Origin: Pseudozyma flocculosa PF-1
Taxonomy: Eukaryota; Basidiomycota; Ustilaginomycetes; Ustilaginales; Ustilaginaceae
Reading direction: 5' to 3'
Length of the DNA stretch: 51,510 nt
Assembly: GCF_000417875.1 (NCBI RefSeq)
Contig: NW_006920899.1
Span: 65,723 to 117,232, forward strand
A program made the translations under genes and the position numbers. Each line of letters begins with the position of its first letter. The stretch's first letter is position 1. The notes under the pieces are model-generated. The model was not told the DNA's origin and did not search any database. It was given only the letters and a program-made list of their open reading frames with translations. Positions 1 to 10,665 of the stretch are shown here, piece by piece.

Positions 1-1
1 C

Positions 2-1543
2 CTGGACGACGCCGGCGCCGCCGCTGGTCTGCTTGTCGCCGCCCTGCTGCCCGGCGGCTGCAGTGGGCTTGCCCTCGTCCTGGTCATCCGCGCCGTGCTC
101 ATCCTCCTCCTGCTGGCCGCCCATCGTCCGCTGGACCGCATCCGCCACGTTAGCGGTTCCAGCCCTCCCGCTGGTGCTGCCGCTGCTACCGCCGGCGCCG
201 CCCGTAGTCGACCCGGACGAGCCCGACGGCTTGCCCGATGCCGCTGACCCCCAGTTCTGCGGCAGGAAGACCGACATGACGACCAGGTCGAGCGCCATGG
301 CAGAATCGCGCTGCTTGCGCTTCTTGTCGTTCTGCGCCTCGGCGCTGCCGTTGCCGTTGCCGTTGGGCGCGTCGGGGAGGTTCTCCTGGCCTGCGGGCGT
401 TGTCGCGTCCTTGTCCAGCTGGACCGTCTCGAGCGACGCGCCGTTGAGCTGCTGCTGCTGGATGTTGGTGACGATGCTGAGGAGGGTGCGCTGGCCCTCG
501 GGCATCGAGGTGCCGTGCTGCTGGCGCAGGCTGTGGAGGCGGTTGAGGTGGTTGACGGCCTCGACGGCGGTGACGGCCTTGCGGAGGCGGCGGGTGGCCG
601 AGAGGTTTCGCAGGGCGCGGTCCTTGAGGCAGCATCCGCGCGAGGCTTCCTCATGGAGCGGAGGCAGGTCGGCGAGCCACGGGTGGGCGAGGGCCTGCTT
701 GGCCGTCATGCGCCGGTCGGCGGGGCAGAGGCAGTGGAGGACGAAGTCCTTTGCCGTCTCCGACACGTCGCCCCAGTACTCTGGCTCAAACTCGACCTGC
801 ATTTTGAGGATCTGCTGGAAGAGGCTGGGCTGGTCGTCGCCGTAAAAGGGCGTATAGCCGGCGAGGAGGGCGTAGGCGATGACGCCCGTGGACCAGAGGT
901 CGACTGCGGGGCCGTAGCCCTTGCCGAGGAGGACCTCGGGCGAGACGTACTGGGGCGAGCCGCAGGCGGTCATGAGGAGACCCTCGTCGGGGATGAAGCG
1001 CGAGAGGCCAAAGTCGGAGATGGCGATGCTGCTGGGCTCGGACTTGTCACGAAGGAGGATGTTTTCGGGCTTGAGGTCGCGGTGGATGATGTCGTGGCCG
1101 TGGAGGTAGTCGACGCCCTCGACAATCTGGCGGACAATGTGGCGCGCGTCGAGCTCGTTGTAGTGGACCTTTTCGACGAGGCGCTCGAAGAGCTCGCCGC
1201 CGCGGCAGAGGTCGGTGACGATAAAGACGCCCTCCTTTGTCTCGTAGAGGTCCCACATCTTGATGATGTTGGGGTGCTCTACGCGGCCGAGGATGGCGAT
1301 TTCCTCGCGGAGCATGTTTTCGTTGTTGTCCTTGAGGGGCTTCTTTGCGATGATCTTGAGGGCGCGCTCCTCGCCCGTCGTCTTTTCAATGACCTTTTTG
1401 ACGACGGCAAACGAGCCCTGGCCGAGGACGTCGGGGAGCACCTTGTACTTTTTCGACAGGGGGACGGGGAGGAGGGGTGTGCCGTCCGACTCGGTCTCGT
1501 GGAACCAGGAGCGGAAGGCGTGGTGGAGGTGCTGCCCGACCAT
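2..1543 (-). CDS. Calcium/calmodulin-dependent protein kinase (CaMKI-like), 3' end outside window
   Basis: The minus strand is open from the ATG at 1543 to the window edge (514 codons, C-terminus missing). It encodes a Ser/Thr kinase of the CaMK group. The glycine loop GQGSFAVV is at about residues 41-48, the ATP-anchoring lysine in ALKII at K63, the catalytic loop HRDLKPEN at 154-161, the DFG motif at 177-179, and an activation segment ends in GSPQYVSPEV. After the kinase core a basic amphipathic stretch (around residues 310-350, with ATRRLRKAV) lies where an autoinhibitory, calmodulin-binding helix is expected. The tail is Gly/Ser/Gln-rich and probably disordered. No intron is visible. The start was chosen because it opens directly before the conserved region and the frame upstream carries no kinase-like sequence. 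By family knowledge it would relay Ca2+ signals in the cytosol. Family call is firm; the exact orthologue is not. Confidence 0.93.
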   Translation of the reverse strand, partial: MVGQHLHHAFRSWFHETESDGTPLLPVPLSKKYKVLPDVLGQGSFAVVKKVIEKTTGEERALKIIAKKPLKDNNENMLREEIAILGRVEHPNIIKMWDLYETKEGVFIVTDLCRGGELFERLVEKVHYNELDARHIVRQIVEGVDYLHGHDIIHRDLKPENILLRDKSEPSSIAISDFGLSRFIPDEGLLMTACGSPQYVSPEVLLGKGYGPAVDLWSTGVIAYALLAGYTPFYGDDQPSLFQQILKMQVEFEPEYWGDVSETAKDFVLHCLCPADRRMTAKQALAHPWLADLPPLHEEASRGCCLKDRALRNLSATRRLRKAVTAVEAVNHLNRLHSLRQQHGTSMPEGQRTLLSIVTNIQQQQLNGASLETVQLDKDATTPAGQENLPDAPNGNGNGSAEAQNDKKRKQRDSAMALDLVVMSVFLPQNWGSAASGKPSGSSGSTTGGAGGSSGSTSGRAGTANVADAVQRTMGGQQEEDEHGADDQDEGKPTAAAGQQGGDKQTSGGAGVVQ

Positions 1544-2421
1544 GTTGGCGGGGGCGCGAGTTGGGGGTGAGCCGACGACGAGGGGCAGGCTTCACGCGTG
1601 TACCGAGGACAGGTTGGCGAGTGGATGAGTCGAGGAGGTGGGATGTTTGCGGAGTGAAGAGTGTCTAGGGAGACGAGCGGCGGCGATTGCAAGCTGCGGC
1701 TCTGTGGGAGGCGAGGCGGCGTCTAGTCGGTACTGGGCGACGAGACCGAAAGCCTGACCTCTATGTCGATGCCGAGCGATTCGTGATAAGGAGCGTGGAT
1801 GGAGCGGAGATGCAGGTGCAACTATCGAGAGGCGGGCGCGGTCACGGGTGGAGCGGTGAGAGGGCCGATGTCGTGGATGGCAAGAGGGAAGCCGTGGTGG
1901 ATGGGACGCGGTCGGAGATGACTAGGTATGGGGCGGGTCGTCGTCCGTGTGTGTGTGAGCGACGGCGACGGTAATGTGTGATGTGTGATGTGTGACGGTG
2001 GTTGTGGTGATGGTGGTGGTGGTGGTAGTGATGGCGGTGACGACGGCGAGGGGCATGGGCGTGCGAGCGGGGACATGCCGAAGACAGGGTGGGGTGGTGC
2101 TGGGCACCGCTGCCGTCGCTCGCTCGCTCGCTCGCTCGACGTCGATTGCGGCCGATGTGGAGCAGGCTCTGGCCCAGGCTAGGCCCAGCAGCCCCTTCGG
2201 CCAGGTCAAGCGTCTTTGACCCCTGCCTGTTGCGCTGCGCTCTTGGCCCTGGCTGACGTGCGCCGCCGTTGGTTGTTGGGTTGGCGGGCCGCCCTTGATT
2301 GTGCCCATTCGGCCTGGGTCCGACGTGCGCTCGCTTTCACGACAGAAGAAGCCAAGGCGCCGCACGAGGGCTGGCATGGCAGGCAGGCCAGACCCTGCCT
2401 AGGCTTACTCGCCTGCTCTTT

Positions 2422-2458
<37 letters not shown>
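2422..2458. repeat. (GTC)n trinucleotide microsatellite
   Basis: About twelve uninterrupted GTC units in non-coding sequence between the kinase and NOP13 genes. Confidence 0.95.
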
Positions 2459-2463
<5 letters not shown>

Positions 2464-2906
2464 CCCGCACCATGGGCCTGGCTCGCCCTCGACGTCGAAA
2501 CACGGCGACGCTAGCCCCGCGAAGCCAGCGAGGGAGCGAGCTATCTTCCGCGCGCCGATCCTCGCCACCCGCCGCCGCCGCCGCTTCGGCAGCATGCCCG
2601 CACCCCCTGAGAGCTCAGCTGCCCCCGCCTGCCCATCCCCAACTCGAACCCAACCCCGCACGAGTGAGGTCCGTCTGATTGGTTGCCTGCCGGCCCACCC
2701 TCCGCCGTGAAAGCCCCGCGGCCATCCCAAAGAAACACGCCGCGCGCCGTCTCGGTGACCGACCGCTGCTAGGCCACGCCGTCCGAGGAGCGTCGATTGT
2801 CCGGCCAGCAGGCCTGGCTCTTCGGCTGGCCTGCGCAAAGGTGTCTACCCCTGTGCGGGGCCCACGACGTCCCCCTTCCTCCTCGATGCCGGCCTGCCGT
2901 CGTCTG

Positions 2907-2935
2907 CGTGTGTGTGTGTGTCGAGTCGAGTCGAG
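2907..2935. repeat. (GT)n run followed by three TCGAG units
   Basis: A short GT dinucleotide run passes directly into three tandem copies of the pentamer TCGAG. TCGAG runs recur elsewhere in the intergenic DNA of this window, for example near 5868-5881 and 33620-33637. Confidence 0.85.
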
Positions 2936-3442
2936 TTTGGCCTCGCGCTGCGCCCAGATTGACGCCGTCCATGCCTATGATCGGTTGCAGAGTCGGTAGG
3001 CTGGCTCCAGACTGTGTCCACCTCCCAGAGCGAGGCCACAAGAGCAGGCCACACCGGACCAAGGTGGATACGATGCTGCTGACGGCGGGTCGACATGGCC
3101 CAGCTCGCGTTGCCTGGCCGCGCGCCTCTCTGCACAGCCACCTACCTGCCTGGCTGCTCTGGCTGCTCTCTGGGCTGCTCTGGCTGGCTGGCTGGTGAGG
3201 CTGGGCTGGGCATGCCCGAGTCCCGAGGCCTGCCTCAACTTTTTTCCCCTCTGCCGCTGCGAATTTCGGCCCTGGCCAGGGAGGGGCTTGGCCCTCCGCG
3301 ACAAGGTCTGCCTTGCCTGCTGCTGCCGCCCTGGAAATTTTGTACACCTACCGTTGGCCTCGCCGTCCAGTCTTCCATCATCCTCGCTCGTCTCCTACGA
3401 CCCAACCCCTGCTCACGCCCTCACATCCTGATTACCCCCACC

Positions 3443-5466
3443 ATGTCGGACCCGCTGGACGACTCCGCCAGGCCCGTCATGGACGCCACCGCCGCCGCGG
3501 CCGAGCAGCCCGCCATGACCAACAAAGAGAAGCGAAAGGCCCTCCAGGCCGCCAAGCGCGCCGCAAAGGAGGCAAAGGCGCTCGAGGCCCCATCCGCGCC
3601 GACCACACCCGCGGCCGCCTCATCGACCACCACCAAGCGAAAGAGGGACGCTGCAGACGAAGGCAATGACGCTGCGGAAGAGGAGCCCGCCGCAGACGGC
3701 GAGGAGCAGCAGCAAGAAGAAGAAGAAGGAGAAGTCCAGGCGCTCTCGCACAAGGAGCAGCGGCGCAGAAAGAAGCTCGAAAAGAAGGCAAGACTCGAGG
3801 GCAAAGAGCTCGGCGTCGCCGCTGCCAAGCATGGCGCCAACGGGTCGTCGTCGTCGTCCCGCGCGGCAGGAGCAACGGCGGGGGCGGCGGCGGCGCCCGT
3901 CAAGAGGAGCCCGTGGTGCATCTGGGTCGCAAACATGCGCTTCACCACCGACGAGCAGAAGCTCAAGGAGTTCCTCGAGAACCAGGGCATCGAGGGCATC
4001 TCGCGCGTACACATGCCAAAGGGCCCCAGGAAGGAAGAGGCAAACAAGGGGTGAGTCGTCGGCGCCGTCGCAGTCGCGGTCGTGGACACGCAGGACGCAG
4101 GACGCAGGACAGACGCTGGCTCGCTCGAAGCCTCCTGGACGCAGTACTGACCCTGCTCCCTCAATCTCCTTCCCTCGACTGTCCACCGTCTCTCGCCGCC
4201 ATCTTCAGATTCGCCTATGTCGACGTCCCCTCGGCAGAGATGGTCGAGCGCGCCATCGCCCTCTCCGAGTCGCGCCTCGACGGCCGAAACCTGCTCATCA
4301 AGTCCGGCAACGACTTCCAGGGCCGACCGCAGCTCAACGCCTCGGCCGCCTCGCTCGCCATGACGGCGCTCGGCACCGCGCCGCAGCAGCCATCGCAGCC
4401 CGCCGCCAGCTCCAAGGCCGCCGCCAACGGTGCCGACGCGGGCGGCGTCGACGACAGCGTGGCCTTTTCCGCGCTGCCGGCCTCGGTGCGCGGCAAGACG
4501 GGCCTGACAAAGACGGCGCAGAAGATCCTGCGCAGCCAAAAGAACCCGCCGGGCCCCACGCTCTTCCTCGGCAACCTGAGCTTCGAGAGCACCGAAGACG
4601 GGATCCGCAGCCTGCTCGAGAACAGCGCCAAGCGCCGCGAAGAGTGGCGCAAGGCCGACAAGGAGGACAAGAAGCTGCAGCGCAAGCGCAAGCGGCAGGA
4701 GCGCAAGCGCGCAAAGGCCGAAGAGGGCGACGACGGGTCGGACTCGTCGGCTTCCGAGTCCGAGTCCGAGTCCGAGTCCGAGGATGGTTCGGCGTCGTCG
4801 TCGTCTTCGGAATCCGAGGACGAGGGCGGCAAGGTCCGGGGCAAGACGACGACGACGACGGCCAAGAAGAGCAGCGAGGGTGGGATCCGCGGGGCGGGGA
4901 TCCGCAAGATCCGCATGGGCACGTTCCAGGACACGGGCAAGTGCAAGGGGTTCGCCTTTGTCGACTTCCACACGCCCGCCCACGCCACGGCGTCGCTCAT
5001 CGACGGGCGCAACGCGCACCTCGATGGGCGCACGATTGTGCTCCAGTACGCCGGTGCAGATGCGATCCGCCGTGGAGCGCCCAAGGGCACCGTGACGGGC
5101 GGACCTCGACCTGCCTCTCGACCTCCGCGACAGTGGGGCGTCCCCGCTGCTGGCCAGGGTGCTGCCGGTGAGGGAATGACGGAGGAGGATCGGATCAAGC
5201 TGCGCGAGACGGCGCCGGCGCCGGGGACGTTTGATCCGGATGCGCCGGTGGAGAAGAGGCACAAGGAGACCAAGGAGGAGAGGATGGCCAGGAGGGCGGC
5301 TCAGAATGCTGCTGCTGCTGCTGCAGGGGGAGAGGGAGGAGGAGGAGGGGGGGAGAGGGAGAGGGAGAGGAAGAGGAGGGCCAAGCCCGGTGCGGCGCTG
5401 GCCAATGCGCAGAGGGAGAATGTGGGCATCGTCGAGCATACGGGTACCAAGACGACTTTCGACTAG
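3443..5466 (+). CDS. NOP13: Nop13-like nucleolar RNA-binding protein with two RRMs
   Basis: Two exons, 3443-4050 and 4209-5466, give 621 residues. The intron 4051-4208 (GTGAGT...CTTCAG) splits a Gly codon and restores GFAYVDV, the RNP1 strand of the first RRM. RRM1 covers about residues 157-240 (starting PWCIWVANMRF). RRM2 begins with LFLGNLSF near 320 and its RNP1, KGFAFVDF, is near 449. Between them lies a roughly 95-residue low-complexity insert with Lys/Arg-rich and (Ser-Glu)n stretches, so RRM2 is unusually split. The N-terminus is Ala/Lys/Glu-rich, as in nucleolar factors. The protein ends in TKTTFD, like the terminal ITFD of yeast Nop13. Family knowledge places Nop13 in the nucleolus with pre-ribosomes; its precise role here is inferred. 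It converges on the RPC1 gene across about 800 bp. Confidence 0.85.
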
Positions 5467-5635
5467 GCCGCCCGCCGCCCGCCGCCGGGAAGGGGGGGCA
5501 AGTGGCAGCCCCGGCCGCCCGGGGGGTCAAGTTTGGGTGGCTGCGACACCTCGGTCGGACCTTAGCTTGTTCTTGGGTCTTGGAGGTTCGAGGGGTTCTT
5601 GGCGCTGTCGGTTCGGTGTAAAACGCAGCTGGCTT

Positions 5636-5707
5636 GACTCTCGTTGTAATCGACGGCTAGACTCTCGTTGTAATCGACGGCTAGACTCTCGTTGTAATCG
5701 ACGACCG
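5636..5707. repeat. 24-bp tandem minisatellite, three copies
   Basis: Three head-to-tail copies of a 24-bp unit starting GACTCTCGTTGTAATCGACG. The last copy diverges at its end. It lies about 170 bp after the NOP13 stop codon, so it may be transcribed as part of the 3' UTR. Confidence 0.93.
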
Positions 5708-6070
5708 ACTTGACGTGTCGTGGCGTGACGTGTTGTGATGTGATGTGACAGTTGAGGGCGTGAGCGGGTGTCCGATCGGCGTGGCCGTCGTCGTCGTCGT
5801 CGTCGTATCGTGGTCGCTGAGAATGGGCCGATGAGCGTCTACCGTAGTCGGTAGTCGGTAGACGAGCGAGTCGAGTCGAGTCGGATTGGAGCTGAACATG
5901 GCCGGGCAGAGCATAGCATGGCAGAGCAGAGCAGAGCAGACGCTCCCAAAGGTCGACTTGACCCGTCCTAGAGCGCCGTGAACCGCGCCCCCTCGACTGT
6001 ATCGACGTGCGGCAGGCAAGTCGAGTACCGACTGCCTGGCTGACTGGCTGATCGGCTGACCGGCTGACTG

Positions 6071-6096
6071 GCTGATGGATGGATGGATGGATGGAT
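6071..6096. repeat. (TGGA)n tetranucleotide run
   Basis: About six TGGA units in the convergent region, preceded by imperfect GGCTGACT repeats. Confidence 0.85.
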
Positions 6097-6267
6097 TGAT
6101 CGGAGTAGAAGTACAAGGCCTAGCCCGCCCGCTCGCCCGCTCCCTCCCTGCCTCTCTCTGGCCTCCCTTCTCCCACTTGGCCGCCATCATCGTCGTCGGA
6201 CCCGTCGTCGACAAAGTTGGGCGCCCCCCTCACCGCGAGCGGGCGAGCGGGCGGGCCAAGGTGGGGA

Positions 6268-9200
6268 TCACCGGTCGAATACGAGCCTCCTGCGCGGCGG
6301 CAGCGGCGGCCGCGGGACGACGAGGGCGGCCATGCCCGTACCGACCGTCTCGGCCGGGTTGCCCATGATGATGCTCTCCGAGACGCCGCGCACCTCGTCC
6401 GACTTGCCGTAGAGGGCCGCGTCAAAGAGGTGGTCGGTCGTCTTTTCAAAGCTGGCCAGCATCAGCACGCTGTCCTTCATCTTGGCCACGCCGAACCGCG
6501 TGATGCCCAGCACCTCGCCCTTGTACGTCATGACGTCGGCCAGCAGCATAATGTGCCGCGGGTCAATCGACATGCCGTGCGCCGACATCGTCGTCTCAAT
6601 CTCGTTGTACACCGAGGTGCGCGCCGACTCGATGCCCAGCACCGCCTGCATCTCCATGACGTGGTTGGTCGACGTCTGCGTGCCCACCACGCCCTCGGTC
6701 GTCATCACCTTGAGCAGGCCGTACCCCTCGACCAGCAGCTTGCGCTGCCCCTTTTCGTCGCTGATGACGGCCCGCGTCGCCGTCGAGATGCCCTTGACGA
6801 CAATCGACGGCAGCGCCCGCTTGAGCGCCTTGAGGTTGTAGTAGGCGTCGTTTTTGCCGTCCTTGGACTCGCCGTCGACGTAGACGCGGATCCGGTTGCG
6901 CTTCGGCACCACCCGGATCTTGTCCTCGCGGATCTTGAGCTTGGGCGCATTGACAATCGCCCACTTGATGTCGTTGAGCGTCACCTCGAGCTGCAGCTTG
7001 CGGATCGCGTCCATGTCGATGTGCACGCCCAGGTACGTGTAGTTGGCCGCCCACGCCTCCTCAATCACCGACGCAATGTCGCCCAGGTACGTCTTTTCGA
7101 TGCGCCCCTTGACGATGCGCGCCGCCGTCTCGCTCCGCTCGCTCACCAGCTTGGCCGAGATAATGGGCGTGTTGATCGTCTTGGCCGCATTGATAATCTC
7201 CTTGATGCGCGGCACACCCAGCGTCACGTTCATCGACGCGACACCGGCAAAGTGGAACGTCTTGAGCGTCATCTGGGTGCCCGGCTCTCCAATCGACTGC
7301 GCGCCGACGGCTCCGACGGCCGAGCCTGGTGGGGCAGACGGGTCGAGCGGCGGCGGCGGAGGAGGAGCAGGGAGAGGAGGAGCGGGGAAAAGAGGAAAGC
7401 GCGACGCGATGACGGATCGGCTCGGCTCGGACCGGGTCAGCAAGGTCTTCTCTCAACGCCGCGACGCCTCAGCGGCTCGGCTCGGCTCGGCTTCCGACCG
7501 CGGCTGCTCTGCCAACTCACCTGGCTCGACGCGGGCCTTCATGTACTTGACCCAGCACTCGTCGAGGAACTCGAGCAGCGCCGCCTCCTTGACCTTGGTC
7601 TTGTTGTTGACGACGGCGTGCTGCTCGCTGTCGGCGCCCATCGACAGGTCCGTGTCCTCGTCCCACTCGTCCATGCGCTCGAGGGCGGGCCACATGCCAA
7701 AGTGCTCGCGGATCTCGGCGGCGCGCCTGACGACGTTGTCAAAGAGGAAGCTGCGCACCTGCTCGCGGTACTTTTCCGTGCACGTGTTGACGAAGCGCGG
7801 GCTGTTGAGCTCGCGGTCGACAATCTCGCCCATCTCGTAGGGCATCAGGCCGCGGCCGGGGATGTGGTGCGTGATGGCGAGCGAGTGGCGCCACGAGCGG
7901 AAGTACTCGACGGGCAGCGCGTCGCCCTCGAGCTCGGCCGGGTCGAGGCCGTCGTCGCCGTAGACGAACTGCACCACGGTGCCCACCGAGTTGCGCACCG
8001 AGATGTCGTAGTGCGTCGACAGGTCCTCGAGCGCCTTCATCAGGCGGCGCGCCATGTAGCCCGTCTCGGCCGTCTTGACCGCCGTGTCGACCAGGCCCTC
8101 GCGTCCCGAGATGGCGTGGAAGAGGAACTCGCTCGGCGTGAGGCCGCTGAAGAAGCTGTTGCGCACAAAGCCGCGCGACGGCGGGTCCTTGGACTTTTTG
8201 GGGAAGTGGGGCAGCGAGCGGTCCTGGAAGCCGTTCTTGACACGCGAGCCGGCAATGATCTGCTGCCCGACGCACGCCACCATCTGGGCCACGTTGATCT
8301 TGGAGCCCTTGGAGCCGCAGACGGCCATGACGAGGGGCGCATTGTGCCGGCTGAGCTCCGTCATGCAGATCTCGCCGACGTCGGCGCGGACGGCCGAGAG
8401 GACGCCCGAGATCATGTTTTCGAGCGTCTGCTCCTGGTCGCAGCCGGGCAGGTTCTCGAGCTTGCCGTGCTTGGCCTTTTCGATGAGGTCGAGGCACTCG
8501 GCGTACGCCGTCTCGACCTTGGCGTCCTTGTTGTCGCGCAGCCGCGGGCCGGGGATGACGTCGTTGATGCCGAGCGAGAAGCCCTGGTTGGCGAGCCAGC
8601 GGGCGCACGTCTTGGCCAGCCGGTTCATGGCCGTGATGGCGGCGTCGGGCCCGTAGTCGCGCAGCATGACGCCAAACACCGAGTTCTTCTTGCCGTCGCC
8701 CACCGTCGACTTGTCGAAGACGCCGCACATGACCTCGCTGTTGACAATGACGAGCCAGCCGTCGTTGGGCGACATGTCCTTGGGGTGGCCGTTCTTGGGC
8801 TTCTCGAAGGTGCGGCACTGGGCCTCGAGGTTGACGAGGTGGGGCGACCTGCGGTTGGGGCGGATCAGGCAGCCCATGACCTGCTTGCCCGTCCAGAGGC
8901 GCACGGGCTTCTGGATCGCCGGCGGCGGGATGTCGATCTGCAGGTCGGCGTCGGCAAAGTAGGAGCACACCTGCGAAAACTGGGCGCGGTCGAAGAAGCG
9001 GTCGCGCTTCGAGATGAGGAACGACGCCGTGATAAAGTCCTGGATGGCGGCGATGATGGGCTCGCCGTTGCGCGGCGTGACGAGGTTGTGCTTGACGCCC
9101 ATGAGCGTCGTCGCCTCGGTCCTCGCCTCCTCGGTCTGGGGCACGTGGAGGTTCATCTCGTCGCCGTCAAAGTCGGCGTTGTAGGGGTTGCACGCGCACT

Positions 9201-10665
9201 CGTTGAGGCGGAACGTGCGCCAGGGGCGCACCTTTGCGCGGTGGCTCATGATCGACAGCTTGTGCAGCGAGGGCTGGCGGTTGAAGAGGACAATGTCGCC
9301 GTCGCGGAGGTGGCGCTCGACAATGTCGCCGACGCGCAGCTTCTGCGCCAGCTCCTCGCGCATGCCGGGGAACTTGAGGAAGCGCTTGAAGCCCGTCTTG
9401 CCGTCCTGGAGGTAGTTGGCGCCCGGGTGGACGTCGGTGCCGTTGCGCACCGCCTGCCGCATCCGCTCAATGTTGTGCACAAACACCCGCTCCGGGTAGG
9501 TGAGGATCTTGGCCACGCGCTCCGGCACGGCCACCTCGTCGATCTTGAGGTTGGGGTCCGGCCCGATGACGGTGCGCCCGGAAAAGTCGACGCGCTTGCC
9601 CGACAGGTTGCCGCGGAAGCGGCCCTGCTTGCCCTTGAGCCGCTGGCAGAAGCCGCGGCTGGGCTTCTGCCCGGGCTGGCTGGGCACGCCCGGCAGCTCC
9701 GAGTTGATGTAGAGGGCGACGGTGAGCTGGAGGAAGTCCCACTGCTGGACGAGCTGGCTGGTGGTGGTGCCCTTGCCGCCCTTGACCAGCCCGATCTTGA
9801 GGAGCGAGTTGGTGAAGATGATCTCGGTGAGCTTGATGGTGACGTCGTCCTCGTTGGTGGCGCCGTCCTGGGCCACGCTGGGGCGGATGCAGACGGGGGG
9901 CACGCAGACGTACTGCCAGATGTACTCCTCGGGCCGCCCAAACTCGGGGCGCAGGCCGAGCAGCTCGCAGTCCTCGTCCGAGATGCGCTTGAAGAGGTCG
10001 AGGACCTTGAGCGGGTTGAGGTCCTCCTGGGCCTTGCTGAGGTGCGGCGTGATGTCGCCGTTGCCCATGCGGACGTTGGTGGTGAAGGTGCTGCGGAACT
10101 CTTCCAGCTCGGCCGCCGTCTTCTTGGCGCGGAACTTTTCGTGGACAATCTTGAGCTGCCCCTGCTTCTTGACGGTGCCGTTGGTGTAGCCGCACTTTGG
10201 GCAGTAGAGGACCTTGCGGGCGCGCGTGTTGACCTCCTTGAAGGTGCGGGTGCGCTGCAGGTTCTCGAGGTTGGGCCGGCGGAAGCGGCGGAGGTACTTG
10301 CGGCGGTCGGGCTCCTCGAGGAGGACGTGGGCGCAGTTTTTGCAGATCGACTGGAGGATGGATACGGTGTGCTTGAAGAAGCCGACGTGGAAGACGGGGA
10401 GGACGAGCTTGATGTAGCCGTAGTGGCCTACGCAGTCGGCCATCTTGAGGTGGCACGTCTCGCAGAGCGAGTTCTTGTCCGAGATGCCGAGGCGGCGGTC
10501 GAGGACGCCGTTGGCGACGGGCTTGCGCTCGGCCTCGCCAATGGTATAGAGGTCGCGCGTGGTGATCTCGATCTCGGACATGTTGACAATGTCCTGCTGC
10601 GAGAGCACGCCGAACTGGATGTGCTTGATCTTCTTGGGCGCATCTTGGCTGACGAGCTCCTTCAT
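6268..10665 (-). CDS. RPC1: RNA polymerase III largest subunit (RPC160)
   Basis: Two exons on the minus strand, 10665-7521 and 7325-6268, give 1400 residues, close to the 1390-1460 usual for RPC1. The intron 7520-7326 (GTGAGT...CCACCAG) joins RVEPG to [18 protein letters not shown], the invariant block before the trigger loop. The N-terminus has the Pol III signature [12 protein letters not shown] and zinc-binding cysteines (CETCHLK..., CVGHYG). The catalytic Mg-binding loop NADFDGD lies at about residues 496-502. The clamp and funnel regions follow in order. The protein is the catalytic half of nuclear Pol III, which makes tRNAs, 5S rRNA and U6. The gene looks intact. The choice of Pol III over Pol I or II rests on the N-terminal start and the [21 protein letters not shown] block. 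Confidence 0.97.

Larger units (their letters stand above)
1544..3442. other. Divergent intergenic region, kinase/NOP13
   Basis: About 1.9 kb separates the divergent CaM kinase and NOP13 starts. I see no credible gene. The stretch holds TGTGATG-type repeats near 1978-2030, a long GTC run at 2422-2458, a GT run followed by TCGAG units near 2907-2935, and CTGGCTG/GCTCTGG words at about 3145-3200. A TTTTTT tract lies at about 3241. The promoters of both genes must lie here, but no specific factor site could be identified. Confidence 0.7.
5467..6267. other. Convergent intergenic region, NOP13/RPC1
   Basis: This 801-bp stretch holds both 3' ends. It contains a 24-bp minisatellite (5636-5707), a GTC run near 5786-5805, TCGAG units near 5868-5881, CAGAG units near 5921-5937, and GCTGACTG/TGGA repeats at about 6038-6096. 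No gene was recognised. Confidence 0.7.
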
